Positions 34,779 to 43,364 of a stretch of 64,000 bases of DNA are shown here, in pieces. The stretch covers positions 248,001 through 312,000 of the forward strand of contig NZ_PJJN01000036.1 of NCBI RefSeq assembly GCF_002929825.1. The letters are read 5' to 3'. Position numbers and translations under genes: made by a program. This DNA is from Cryobacterium sp. Y29. GTDB taxonomy: Bacteria; Actinomycetota; Actinomycetes; Actinomycetales; Microbacteriaceae. The notes beneath the pieces are model-generated. The model was not told where the DNA came from, did not search any database, and was given only the letters and a program-made list of their open reading frames with translations. Position 1 is the first letter of the stretch; each line of letters begins with the position of its first letter.

Positions 34779-35145
34779 CCGTTGACCGCTTCGCGGCGGT
34801 CATCCTTCGAAAGAACCTTATCAGGTCCAGGTTTCTCGACCCAGCTGCTTTCCTTGGTCTTACTAGACTACCTCACTCTCCGTGGTCACTCGAGCCACCT
34901 CGGCCTCGTTTGGGGCGCCACATAGCTGTCCGTGCCGAGCACGACAGCCCGGCCCCGGCATCCGTCGTGCCGCCGTTCTGGCATCGGCACCCCGAGCTCG
35001 TCTGACGGATGAGTACATTCGTTACCCCACCTCGGGTGGCGTGGCTCAAACCGCACCCCTCGACGTCGATAACTGTCTCAGTTGGTTGTGACTGTGGAGG
35101 CAGACGTCACCAGCGAACCCGCCTGGCCTAGGTATCCGACTGCAC
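34779..35145. other. Intergenic region between tRNA-fMet copy 1 and the ROK gene
   Basis: About 367 bp with no supported gene. A short hairpin, GACCGC-(6)-GCGGTC, lies just upstream of the tRNA 5' end at 34783-34800. The rest has no recognisable coding or repeat structure. If the segment to the right is an integrated element, this would be one edge. Confidence 0.5.
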
Positions 35146-36300
35146 TCAGTCGAGTTGCTCGATCAGCTCATCCACGGCGGCCGCGCACAGGCGCTCGTCG
35201 AGCACCATGAGCCCGGCTCCTCGGATTCCCGCATCGGGACCGCCCCGGGCTGGCACAATGTTGAGGTGCTGATTCGCTAGGGGAATCGATCGCCGGTATA
35301 CCACTTCGCGTATACCCGCGATGATCTCCTGCACGTTGACGCCCAACCGTCCACCAATGACAACGACAGATGGGTTCAAGACGCTCACGCACATAGCCGT
35401 GACCTCGCCGATGGCTCGCCCCGCCTCGCGCGCGGCGGCAATCGCTGTAAGGTCACCCATTCTGATGCGATTGGTGACGTCACCGGGCTCGATGTTCGCG
35501 GCGCCATCCCGACTGAGATACGCCGCTATCGCCGGGGCGCTGGCCGTCGCCTCCAGGTCACGGTCGTTGGCGGTACCAGGAACCTGCACATGTCCAATGT
35601 CGCCTGCGGAACCCCGGGAACCGCGCTGCAGCACTCCGCCCAAGATGATTCCCGCGCCGATTCCCGTAGACACCTTGATAAAGAGCAAGTCATCGACTGC
35701 AGGCCACTGGGTGGCTCGCTCACCGAGGGCGAGCAGGTTTACATCGTTGTCGACCAGAACCGTGGCCATCAGACTCCGGCGCACAAAAGCAGGAATGTCG
35801 AACCCGTCCCAGCCCGGCATAATCGGGGGACGAATGGGGCGGCCGGTCGAATGCTCTACGGGGCCGGGCACTCCCACACCAATCCCCAACAGATCTCGCG
35901 GCTGACGACCGCTGGCGGCGAGTAAGCGCTCTGCCGTGGTGACGGCCCAGGTGAGAATTTCAGTCGGGCCGTTGGCGATATCAAGTACCCGGGTTTCCTG
36001 ACAGAGCACTTCACCGGACAGATCAAGAACGCCCACGGTGCCGTGGGTGGCGCCCAGGTCGATTCCTATACAGACCCTCGAAACTTGATCAAACATCAGG
36101 CGCGCGGCGGGGCGGCCGCCGGACGCCGCTGCAGTTCCAGTCGGGGCCACCAAGCCGATCGCTGTGAGCGCGGCCAGTCTGTTCACCACGCTGGTTCTCG
36201 CTAACCCTGTCTCGTCAACAAGCTCGGATCGCGTGCGTGGCCGTCCATCACGGAGCAGCTGAAAGAGGTCGCCGGCACCGGATGAAAACATCTCTCGCAT
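35146..36300 (-). CDS. ROK-family transcriptional repressor
   Basis: Sugar-responsive regulator (384 aa): an N-terminal winged helix (LLRDGRPRTRSELVDETGLARTSVVNRLAAL, residues 17-47) and a ROK sugar-binding domain with VCIGIDLGATHGTVGVLDLSG near 77, GVGVPGPVEHSTG near 144, VDNDVNLLALGE near 184, STGIGAGIILGG near 210 and GDIGHVQV near 233. The usual zinc motif CxCGxxGCxE is missing; that stretch reads VPGTANDRDLEATAS. It is divergent from the ten-gene catabolic operon and the only regulator beside it, so it most likely controls that operon. Confidence 0.85.
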   Translation of the reverse strand: MREMFSSGAGDLFQLLRDGRPRTRSELVDETGLARTSVVNRLAALTAIGLVAPTGTAAASGGRPAARLMFDQVSRVCIGIDLGATHGTVGVLDLSGEVLCQETRVLDIANGPTEILTWAVTTAERLLAASGRQPRDLLGIGVGVPGPVEHSTGRPIRPPIMPGWDGFDIPAFVRRSLMATVLVDNDVNLLALGERATQWPAVDDLLFIKVSTGIGAGIILGGVLQRGSRGSAGDIGHVQVPGTANDRDLEATASAPAIAAYLSRDGAANIEPGDVTNRIRMGDLTAIAAAREAGRAIGEVTAMCVSVLNPSVVVIGGRLGVNVQEIIAGIREVVYRRSIPLANQHLNIVPARGGPDAGIRGAGLMVLDERLCAAAVDELIEQLD

Positions 36301-36371
36301 CCCAACTCATGAAGGGCCAATGGATAAAAAGAACACTACCGGATCGAACTCCGGCCTAAAAGATCTCTCTA

Positions 36372-36401
36372 TTGACACTGTAATGTCATAAGTGCTACTT
36401 T
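36372..36401 (+). promoter_or_regulatory. Promoter of the uncharacterised catabolic operon
   Basis: TTGACA (36372-36377) and TACTTT (36396-36401) with an 18-base spacer form a good housekeeping promoter. The spacer carries an inverted repeat CACT-(11)-AGTG (36376-36394), and also TAATGTCAT, which is shared with the iolC upstream palindrome. A strong AAGGAGG follows at 36424-36430. Repression by the divergent ROK protein at the CACT/AGTG repeat is the simplest model. Confidence 0.55.
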
Positions 36402-36438
36402 CAACCCAGTACAGACAAAATACAAGGAGGTATAAGTG

Positions 36439-37275
36439 ATGAAGTTCGCCTACGAGGCCAATGCATGGGGCGGTGTAGTGGGTACGCCCGGTGCAGTGAC
36501 TGACCTCGGATCGGGTTTCTACGTAACGCCCGGAGACGTGCATCAGACCATCGAGGCGATCGCTGCCGCCGGCTACACCGGAATCGAGTTGTTCGACGGC
36601 AACCTCCTCCCCTTCGAAGAATCGATCGGCAACTTCGTATCTGCCGTGCACGCCAACGGCCTTGAGGTCGCTGGCGTCTACACCGGCGGACACTTCATCT
36701 ACGCCGACGCCCAGGAGGACGAACTCGCTCGCTTTGATCGGTCCATTCGGTTAGCTGCATCGGCGGGTGCGCGCCACTACGTAATCGGCGGCGGCGCAGT
36801 GCGTTCCACCGGCCGTCGAGCACAGGACTACGAGACGGCCGGCGCTTTCCTCGACACCGTCGCCGAACGAGCACAGGCAGCTGGCCTCATTCCCAGTTAC
36901 CACCCGCACCTGGGGAGCATTGCTCAAGCTCCGGATCACATTGACGCCCTTTTCGCCGCCACCTCAATCGGTCTCTGTGCCGACGTCGCACACATCGCCG
37001 CAGGCGGTGGCGATCCCGTAGCGGTCATTCGAAAATACGCCGACCGTCTGGCATACGTACACCTGAAAGACCTCAATCACCAGACCAACGCGTTCCTTCC
37101 TCTCGGGGCTGGCGACCTGGACCTGAATGCCATCATCTCTGAAGTCGTCGACGCGGGGTATCAGGACTGGATCACCGTCGAACTCGATGGATACGAGGGT
37201 GACGAAGATGAGGCCGCCAAGAGAAGTCTCACATTTCTGCAAAATAAAACGTTTACCGACCCAGCACGACCCTAA
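36439..37275 (+). CDS. Sugar phosphate isomerase/epimerase-like TIM barrel
   Basis: Xylose-isomerase-like TIM barrel (278 aa), the first gene of the operon. Motifs are TIEAIAAAGYTGIELFDGN near residue 36, AGVYTGGHFIY near 81, GLIPSYHPHLGSIAQ near 151 with a metal His, IGLCADVAHIAAGGGDP near 180, YVHLKDLNHQTNAFLPLGAGDLDLNAI near 205 and ITVELDGYEGDE near 242 with the last metal Glu. The ATG at 36439 is 8 bases from AAGGAGG; a GTG immediately before it (36436) is only 5 away. IolE-like dehydration, epimerisation or keto-sugar cleavage are all open possibilities. Confidence 0.8.
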   Translation: MKFAYEANAWGGVVGTPGAVTDLGSGFYVTPGDVHQTIEAIAAAGYTGIELFDGNLLPFEESIGNFVSAVHANGLEVAGVYTGGHFIYADAQEDELARFDRSIRLAASAGARHYVIGGGAVRSTGRRAQDYETAGAFLDTVAERAQAAGLIPSYHPHLGSIAQAPDHIDALFAATSIGLCADVAHIAAGGGDPVAVIRKYADRLAYVHLKDLNHQTNAFLPLGAGDLDLNAIISEVVDAGYQDWITVELDGYEGDEDEAAKRSLTFLQNKTFTDPARP

Positions 37276-37313
37276 ACACAATCACGATATTTCCGAGCAA
37301 AGGAGCATGGAGA

Positions 37314-38474
37314 ATGAAAGTTACGTCAACGCTTGTCGCTGTAGTGGCGGCCGCCGGTCTATTTGCATTGACGGGGTGTACCCCGTCCGCGCAATCCACC
37401 GCGTCCGAGGTTTCACCTGAGGTCACCGCTCAGATAGATGCGGCCCTCGCGAACATCACCGGCAAAGTTTTCAGTACCGGTCCCAACGGCGAACAACCCG
37501 CCTCCGTCGACACCACGACAGTGACCGACGAACAGGCGACCGAGATCGCGAGCATGGGGCTAACTGCCGCGATCGTGATGCACTACGGCGGAAACGACTG
37601 GGCAAACGCCCAAATCGCCGGCCTGAACGCGGAGTTCGACCGCCTCGGCATCGAAGTCATCGCAACCACGGATGCTAACTTCAACCCGGCCACGCAAGTC
37701 GCCAACATCGAGACGGTTCTAGCTCAGAACCCCGATATCATCGTTTCCATTCCCACCGATCCTGTGGCAACGGCTAGCGCCTACCGGAAGGCCAGTGATC
37801 AGGGCGTCAAACTCGTCTTTATGGACAATGTGCCCCAGGGCTTCGTTGCCGGTCAGGATTACGTTTCGATGGTGTCGGCCGACAACTACGGGAACGGGGT
37901 CACCTCGGCCTATCTCCTCGCCCGCTCCCTCGGTGGCCAGGGAACGATCGGCGTGATCTATCACGAAGCCGACTTCTTTGTCACACAGCAGCGCTACGCG
38001 GGCTTCACGAAAACGATCGCCGACGAGTTCCCCGATATAAAAATCGTTCAGGAGCAGGGAATCGCCGGGCCTGACTTCGCGGGCGATGCCCAAGGCGTGG
38101 CCAACGCCATGCTCACCAAAAACCCAGACCTCGACGGCATCTGGGCTGTTTGGGACGTACCAGCGGAGGGCGTTATGGCCGCGGCCCGGGAGACCGGGCG
38201 CACCGATATCAAGATCGCCACTGAAGACCTCGGCACAAACGTTGCCATCGCGCTGGCCAAGAATCAGATGATCGTTGGCCTCGGAGCTCAGCTTCCCTAT
38301 GACCAAGGCGTCGCCGAAGCCGACCTCGCCGCGCTCAGCATGCTCGGTCTGGAAGTACCGGCATACGTCGCTCTCAGCTCGCTGCCCGTCGACCACAAGA
38401 ACGTGCTTGAGGCTTGGGAGACCGTGTATCACTCGGCTCCCCCAGCTGCCATCAAGGACGCCTACGTCGACTAA
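37314..38474 (+). CDS. Sugar ABC importer substrate-binding lipoprotein
   Basis: Periplasmic-binding-protein type 1 lipoprotein (386 aa) with a signal peptide ending LFALTGC (Cys22). The mature protein contains TAAIVMHYGGNDWANAQIAGLNAEFDRLGIEV near residue 83, TDANFNPATQVANIETVLAQNPDIIVSIPTDP near 119, and VSMVSADNYGNG near 185. It is longer than the inositol-cluster binding protein by about 60 residues, with an extra N-terminal region. AAGGAG lies 8 bases upstream of the ATG. A stable hairpin follows the gene, usual for highly expressed binding proteins. The ligand is unknown. Confidence 0.88.
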   Translation: MKVTSTLVAVVAAAGLFALTGCTPSAQSTASEVSPEVTAQIDAALANITGKVFSTGPNGEQPASVDTTTVTDEQATEIASMGLTAAIVMHYGGNDWANAQIAGLNAEFDRLGIEVIATTDANFNPATQVANIETVLAQNPDIIVSIPTDPVATASAYRKASDQGVKLVFMDNVPQGFVAGQDYVSMVSADNYGNGVTSAYLLARSLGGQGTIGVIYHEADFFVTQQRYAGFTKTIADEFPDIKIVQEQGIAGPDFAGDAQGVANAMLTKNPDLDGIWAVWDVPAEGVMAAARETGRTDIKIATEDLGTNVAIALAKNQMIVGLGAQLPYDQGVAEADLAALSMLGLEVPAYVALSSLPVDHKNVLEAWETVYHSAPPAAIKDAYVD

Positions 38475-38489
38475 TAGCCGATGATCGGC

Positions 38490-38521
38490 TCGTGGGGCGG
38501 CCGGAAACGGTCGCCCCACGA
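38490..38521 (+). terminator. Intercistronic hairpin after the binding-protein gene
   Basis: A 14-bp stem with a single G.U pair: TCGTGGGGCGGCCG (38490-38503), GAAA tetraloop, CGGTCGCCCCACGA (38508-38521). It lies 16 bp after the stop codon and 62 bp before the next start. Only a short A-rich stretch follows, so it is more likely a partial terminator or mRNA-stabilising structure that raises binding-protein levels relative to downstream genes. Confidence 0.75.
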
Positions 38522-38583
38522 AAACTAGTGAAAATTGATGATCCACAGAATTGTCGAGCCCCGATGGCTCACGAAAGGTAGTC

Positions 38584-39774
38584 ATGCAAGAGATTAATAT
38601 CGCCATGATCGGTGGCGGATTCATGGGTAAAGCCCATTCCCTGGCCTATGCAGCGATGCCCATGTTCTTCTGGCCGTCTCCAGCGCGACCGATCAAGAAG
38701 ATCATCGTCGATGTGACCGACGACCTGGCGCGCACTGCCGCCGAGCGATACTCGTGGGACGGTTATTCGTCATCGTGGCGCGACGTAGTCAACGATCCCT
38801 CGATCGATGTAATCGATATCGCCACGCCGAATAACCTGCACGCCGAGATCGCAATCGCCGCGGCCGAGGCCGGTAAACATATCATCTGTGAAAAGCCTCT
38901 GGCCCCGACCGCCAGCGAAGCCCGCCGCATGTACGAGGCAGCCCAGAAAGCCGGCGTGGTAACGGCAGTTGCCTTTAACTACCGCCGAACCCCGGCTGTA
39001 GCGCTCGCTAAGAAGTACATCGACGAGGGCGCTATCGGCACCATCCTGAACTTTCGCGGTACCTATTTGCAGGATTGGAGCGCCGATCCGAACTCGCCGC
39101 TCAGCTGGCGTTTCCAGAAAGACATCGCCGGCTCGGGCGCCGTTGGCGACATCGGCTCGCACGTGGTTGACTTGGCCCGCTATCTGGTCGGCGAGATTTC
39201 CGAAGTTACCTCGCTGGTCTCGAACTTTATCCCCGACCGTCCGCTCCAGTCCGGTGGTTTTGATGCACTCGGCGGTTCCTCCACGTCTGACGGCCCGCGT
39301 GGTGCGGTCGACGTCGACGACGAGGCGATGTCGTTGATCAAGTTCCGAAATGGCGCGGTCGGCTCCCTTGAGGCAACGCGCAATGCCTGGGGCCGCAACA
39401 ACTACATCACCTTCGAAATCCATGGCACTGAAGGCTCTATTTTCTTCAATTACGAGAACCGTGACGAGCTCCAGGTAGCGTTCAAGAACGACCGCGCCGA
39501 TCGTCGGGGCTTTCGCACGGTATATACCGGCCCGAACACGCCGTATGGTGAGTCGCTTTGGCCAATCCCGGCGCTGGGTATCGGCTACAGCGAAACGAAG
39601 ATCATCGAAGCCCACGACTTCCTCAAGGCAGTCGCTGAAGGCGGAACTGTCGAACCCAACTTTGCCGACGGCTACCAAGCAGCGCTCGTTGACGACGCCA
39701 TTCTTAAATCCGGCCGAACCGGTGAATGGGTGCGGGTTCCGGATGTGACCGACCCGAACGCCACCGATGACTGA
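38584..39774 (+). CDS. Gfo/Idh/MocA-family oxidoreductase (first of two)
   Basis: NAD(P)-dependent sugar or cyclitol dehydrogenase (396 aa). The Rossmann motif is IAMIGGGFMGKAHSLAY (residues 5-21), the catalytic Lys is in CEKPLAP near 103, and AGSGAVGDIGSHVVDLARYL near 184 carries the Asp and His. An unusual AMPMFFWPSPARPIKKI insertion follows the first helix, as in larger family members acting on glycosides. The ATG at 38584 is preceded by GAAAGG. It overlaps the ABC ATPase gene by 8 bp, so oxidation and uptake are tightly linked. Confidence 0.85.
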   Translation: MQEINIAMIGGGFMGKAHSLAYAAMPMFFWPSPARPIKKIIVDVTDDLARTAAERYSWDGYSSSWRDVVNDPSIDVIDIATPNNLHAEIAIAAAEAGKHIICEKPLAPTASEARRMYEAAQKAGVVTAVAFNYRRTPAVALAKKYIDEGAIGTILNFRGTYLQDWSADPNSPLSWRFQKDIAGSGAVGDIGSHVVDLARYLVGEISEVTSLVSNFIPDRPLQSGGFDALGGSSTSDGPRGAVDVDDEAMSLIKFRNGAVGSLEATRNAWGRNNYITFEIHGTEGSIFFNYENRDELQVAFKNDRADRRGFRTVYTGPNTPYGESLWPIPALGIGYSETKIIEAHDFLKAVAEGGTVEPNFADGYQAALVDDAILKSGRTGEWVRVPDVTDPNATDD

Positions 39775-41287
39775 GACTGCTGGCGCCCCTCCAGCGGTAA
39801 GAATGCGAGGCATCGTCAAGAGCTTCGGCTCCGTCGAGGTCCTGAAATCCGTCGACATGGACATCGTCGCCGGTGAGGTGCACGCTCTCGCCGGAGAGAA
39901 TGGCGCGGGCAAGTCGACCCTGATGAAGGTCCTGCAAGGCGTTCATCCGATTACCTCTGGCACTATCGAGGTCGCGGGCCAGCCGGTCGTCATTCGAACC
40001 ACCGCCGACGCCGAACGGGCCGGCATCGGCATGGTCTTTCAGGAGTTCAGTCTCATCCCCTCGATGACGGTGGCGCAGAACATTTTTCTCAATCGGGAGG
40101 TTCGCGGTAGGTCTGGACTGGTTGACGACCGCGCTGCGGAGAGGGCGGCGCGCGCGATCTTTGACGGCCTGGGTGTCACGATCGATCCCAGGGCGCGGGT
40201 GGAGACGCTCGGCACCGCCTACTGGCAGTTGGTGGAAATCGCTAAAGCTCTGGCCAAGAACGCTAGCGTGCTGGTGATGGACGAGCCCACGGCCAGCCTC
40301 GCCAAACACGAGGTCGAGAACCTCTTCGAACTTATTGACAAGCTTAAGAGCCGCGGCATTGCCATCGTCTATATCTCTCATCGAATGGACGAGATCCGTC
40401 GGGTCGCCGACCGCATCACGGTTCTGCGAGACGGCCGTGTCGTGCTCGCCGCCGGGGTCGCGCAACTGACCGCGGCTGAGATCATCGAAGCGATCATCGG
40501 CCGGAGGCTCGCCTCTGACCTGGTGTATCGCGACCGGCAGCTGGCGGCCGATGCTCCGATTTTGCTGGAAGCGACCAACATTGGGAGCGACCGCGTGCTC
40601 AAATCAGTCAGCCTCACGATTCGGGCCGGAGAGATCGTCGGTCTCGCCGGGCTGATGGGCAGCGGACGCACCGAGTTCGCTCGTGTGGTCGCCGGCATGG
40701 ACCGTCCCACCCAGGGAACGCTGAGCATCGATGGCAAACCCGTTCGCTTTAGTACCCCGATCGCGGCTCAGCGGGCGGGTATCGCGCTCATTCCCGAGGA
40801 CCGTCGCGATCAGGGGCTAGTGCTTGACCACTCCGTCTCCGACAATCTCGCTCTTCCCGTGCTTGACCGCGTGAAGTCAGGAGCCTTCCTGTCCATCAGT
40901 AAGTTGCGCGAGCTGACCAATCAGCTCGTCACCCGCTTCGACGTCAAAGTCGCCGACCCCTTTGCGCCGGTCAGCCGGCTGTCGGGCGGCAACCAGCAAA
41001 AGGTCGTCGTGGCGAAATGGATCAACACACGCCCCCGTTTATTGGTGATGGACGAGCCCACCTCCGGTGTCGACATTGGCACGAAGACGGAGATCCTCGA
41101 CATCGTGCGTGCATTCGCCTCAGAGGGCAATGCTGTGCTGTTCATTTCATCCGAATTACCAGAACTCCTCGCGGTCGCCGACCGCATCATCGTATTCCGC
41201 GAAGGACGCTCCGACCGCGAACTTAATCGCGACGACGTCGCAAGTGAAGAACAGCTTCAACTCATAATCCAAGGAGAGGCAGCATGA
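39767..41287 (+). CDS. Sugar ABC importer ATP-binding protein with two ATPase domains
   Basis: RbsA/MglA-type ATPase (506 aa). Domain 1 has Walker A GENGAGKST near residue 44 and Walker B VLVMDEPTASLAKHE near 167. Domain 2 has a degenerate P-loop GLMGSGRTE near 295, a clear signature LSGGNQQKVVVAKW near 405 and Walker B LLVMDEPTSGVDIG near 426. Two-domain ATPases with a weak second P-loop are normal for this importer class. The inositol importer nearby uses a single-domain ATPase, so the two systems are of different lineages. It overlaps both neighbours. Confidence 0.92.
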   Translation: MTETAGAPPAVRMRGIVKSFGSVEVLKSVDMDIVAGEVHALAGENGAGKSTLMKVLQGVHPITSGTIEVAGQPVVIRTTADAERAGIGMVFQEFSLIPSMTVAQNIFLNREVRGRSGLVDDRAAERAARAIFDGLGVTIDPRARVETLGTAYWQLVEIAKALAKNASVLVMDEPTASLAKHEVENLFELIDKLKSRGIAIVYISHRMDEIRRVADRITVLRDGRVVLAAGVAQLTAAEIIEAIIGRRLASDLVYRDRQLAADAPILLEATNIGSDRVLKSVSLTIRAGEIVGLAGLMGSGRTEFARVVAGMDRPTQGTLSIDGKPVRFSTPIAAQRAGIALIPEDRRDQGLVLDHSVSDNLALPVLDRVKSGAFLSISKLRELTNQLVTRFDVKVADPFAPVSRLSGGNQQKVVVAKWINTRPRLLVMDEPTSGVDIGTKTEILDIVRAFASEGNAVLFISSELPELLAVADRIIVFREGRSDRELNRDDVASEEQLQLIIQGEAA

Positions 41288-42255
41288 GCAGCCCCACAAC
41301 GGCCACTAGGCCATCCCTCATCTCCCCAGCTGTAACTCGATTTGACTGGCGTAGCAACGTCATCTACATCGCCTTCGTGGTCGTGTTCATCCTGTTCGCC
41401 ATCTTCCTCAGCAGCGACGGATTCCTCTCCGCCAACAACATGCTCAACATCGTGCGGCAGACGGCAACAATTTCGATAATGGCTGTCGCGATGACCTTTG
41501 TGATCGCCACGGCCGAAATCGACCTCAGCGTCGGCTCGATCGCCGGCCTCGCCTCCGTCGTAACCGCCATGGCAACGACCCAATGGGGTCTCGTTCCCGG
41601 CATAATCGCCGGGTTACTCTCCGGTGCCGCTATCGGTGCCATTAACGGCGGACTCGTAGCCCTATTGAAGGTCCCATCCTTCCTGGTAACGCTGGGTATG
41701 CTCGGCCTCGCAGCGGGACTTGCTCAGTGGATCACCTCCTCGGCACCCCAGCCCATCGGCAACACGTTGTATGTGCAGATATTCGGCGGTGGCGACTTCG
41801 GGCCAATTCCCGGGCTCCTCGTCTGGACGGTCGTGGCCGTTGCGATCGGATGGATCGCGATGAACCGAACGAGTTTCGGACGCCGTGTGTTGGCGACCGG
41901 TGGAAATCCCACCGCGGCCGCCTACACCGGCATTAGTACGGCACGGATTAAATTCACCGTGCTGCTCCTCTCCGGTATCGCCGCCGCTATCGCCGGGATG
42001 CTCTACGCGGGTCGGCTTGAGTCAGGCCGGTTCCAGTGGGGACAGGGTGACGAGCTCACAGTCATCGCCGCGGTCATTCTCGGCGGTACAAGTCTCTTCG
42101 GAGGCCGAGGGGCGATCATCGGTACGCTCGTCGGCTCCCTGTTCATGGGCCTGATTAACAACGGTCTCATCCTCGCCGGGCTCGACGTCGCCCAGCAGTC
42201 GGTCGTGCGTGGCGCAATCATCATCGCAGCGGTCGCTCTGTCGAGGAAGAAGTGA
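41284..42255 (+). CDS. Sugar ABC importer permease
   Basis: RbsC-type permease (323 aa) with about eight to ten hydrophobic helices. The family signature is ATAEIDLSVGSIAGLASVVTA near residue 78, followed by TGISTARIKFTVLLLSGIAAAIAGMLYAGRL and GGTSLFGGRGAIIGTLVGSLFMGLINNGL. It starts in ATGA overlap with the ATPase gene and ends in a 4-bp overlap with the second oxidoreductase. Confidence 0.92.
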   Translation: MSSPTTATRPSLISPAVTRFDWRSNVIYIAFVVVFILFAIFLSSDGFLSANNMLNIVRQTATISIMAVAMTFVIATAEIDLSVGSIAGLASVVTAMATTQWGLVPGIIAGLLSGAAIGAINGGLVALLKVPSFLVTLGMLGLAAGLAQWITSSAPQPIGNTLYVQIFGGGDFGPIPGLLVWTVVAVAIGWIAMNRTSFGRRVLATGGNPTAAAYTGISTARIKFTVLLLSGIAAAIAGMLYAGRLESGRFQWGQGDELTVIAAVILGGTSLFGGRGAIIGTLVGSLFMGLINNGLILAGLDVAQQSVVRGAIIIAAVALSRKK

Positions 42256-43364
42256 CGACCGGACCGCTCCGGAGCGGCATCATAGGTACCGGTTTTATGG
42301 GACGTGTGCACACACGCGCTGTGCGTTCAGTAGGCGGCGTCGTCGTCGCCTACGCCGGCCGCGATGCCGGCCGAACACGACTAGCCGCTGATGAAGAGAA
42401 CGTGCCGTTGGCTCTCACGCCAGAAGAGTTACTCGCCCATCCGGATGTTGATCTGGTACACATTTGCACTCCGAACGCGCAACACGTTTCACTAGCCCTG
42501 GCCGCAATCGCCGCGGGCAAGCATGTTGTGTGCGAGAAACCACTAGCCCTCACCGCCGACGACGCCCTCTTACTCCAGCGCGCCGCTGATGATGCCGGAG
42601 TCGTAAACGCCGTGCCCTTCGTCTACCGCTTCTATCCGACGGTTCGCGAAGCAAAGGCCCGAATCGCCGATTCGGGTGAACGCATCTGGCTCGCGCACGG
42701 TCACTACCTACAGGACTGGCTTTCGGAGCAGTCGAGCTACAACTGGCGGGTGACGGACACGGGATCCCGTGCCTTCGCCGACATTGGTGTGCACTGGTGC
42801 GACCTCTTCGAATTCACTACCGGTCATCGCATAGAAAGATTGCTCGCGCAGAGCTCTCGGCTACATGACACTCGTCTCTCGGACGCGGGCGAGGTCCCCG
42901 TCTCCACGGAAGACGGTGTGACCATGATGTTCCATACAGATCGCGGTGCAACAGGCTCTGTCGTAATTTCCCAAGCCAGCCCCGGCCGCAAGAACGAGCT
43001 GTGGATGTCGCTCGATGGTGAACACCGCTCGTATGCCTTCGACCAAGAAAATCCAAACAGTTTGTGGATCGGGTCAACCGCAGGAATCTCCATCATTCCG
43101 AAGGGGCTCGAGACTGTGAACCACGCTGCCGCCGCTCCCTACGTCACCGTACCGTCCGGACATCCGCAGGGCTACCAAGATTGCTTCGGACTATTCATGC
43201 GGGATGTGCATTCTGTAATCAAGGGCAAGGTCGTCAATGGCCTTCCCACTTTTGCTGATGGTGTGCGCGCGGCCCAGCTGACCGACGCGGTAATCGAGTC
43301 TTCGAAATCGGGTCACTGGGTCGAGGTAGTACCAACTCGTCAGCCGACCTCGAGGGCCGCATGA
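42252..43364 (+). CDS. Gfo/Idh/MocA-family oxidoreductase (second of two)
   Basis: A second NAD(P)-dependent dehydrogenase of this family (370 aa) and not a duplicate of the first. The Rossmann motif is GIIGTGFMGRVHTRAV near residue 8, CEKPLAL holds the catalytic Lys near 95, and SRAFADIGVHWCDLFEF near 174 holds the Asp and His. It begins at a GTG overlapping the permease stop and ends in an ATGA overlap with the next gene. Two such enzymes in one operon suggest either two successive oxidations or an oxidation followed by re-reduction. Confidence 0.85.
   Translation: MTTGPLRSGIIGTGFMGRVHTRAVRSVGGVVVAYAGRDAGRTRLAADEENVPLALTPEELLAHPDVDLVHICTPNAQHVSLALAAIAAGKHVVCEKPLALTADDALLLQRAADDAGVVNAVPFVYRFYPTVREAKARIADSGERIWLAHGHYLQDWLSEQSSYNWRVTDTGSRAFADIGVHWCDLFEFTTGHRIERLLAQSSRLHDTRLSDAGEVPVSTEDGVTMMFHTDRGATGSVVISQASPGRKNELWMSLDGEHRSYAFDQENPNSLWIGSTAGISIIPKGLETVNHAAAAPYVTVPSGHPQGYQDCFGLFMRDVHSVIKGKVVNGLPTFADGVRAAQLTDAVIESSKSGHWVEVVPTRQPTSRAA

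Noticed and set aside
34783-34800. GACCGC/GCGGTC hairpin as a terminator
   Set aside because: It is a six-base stem with no T-run immediately upstream of the tRNA 5' end, with no gene reading into it. It could be chance or a promoter-region structure.
34742-35005. Short plus-strand frame across tRNA-fMet copy 1
   Set aside because: It begins inside the tRNA, lacks a ribosome site and resembles the same accidental frame seen across copy 2.
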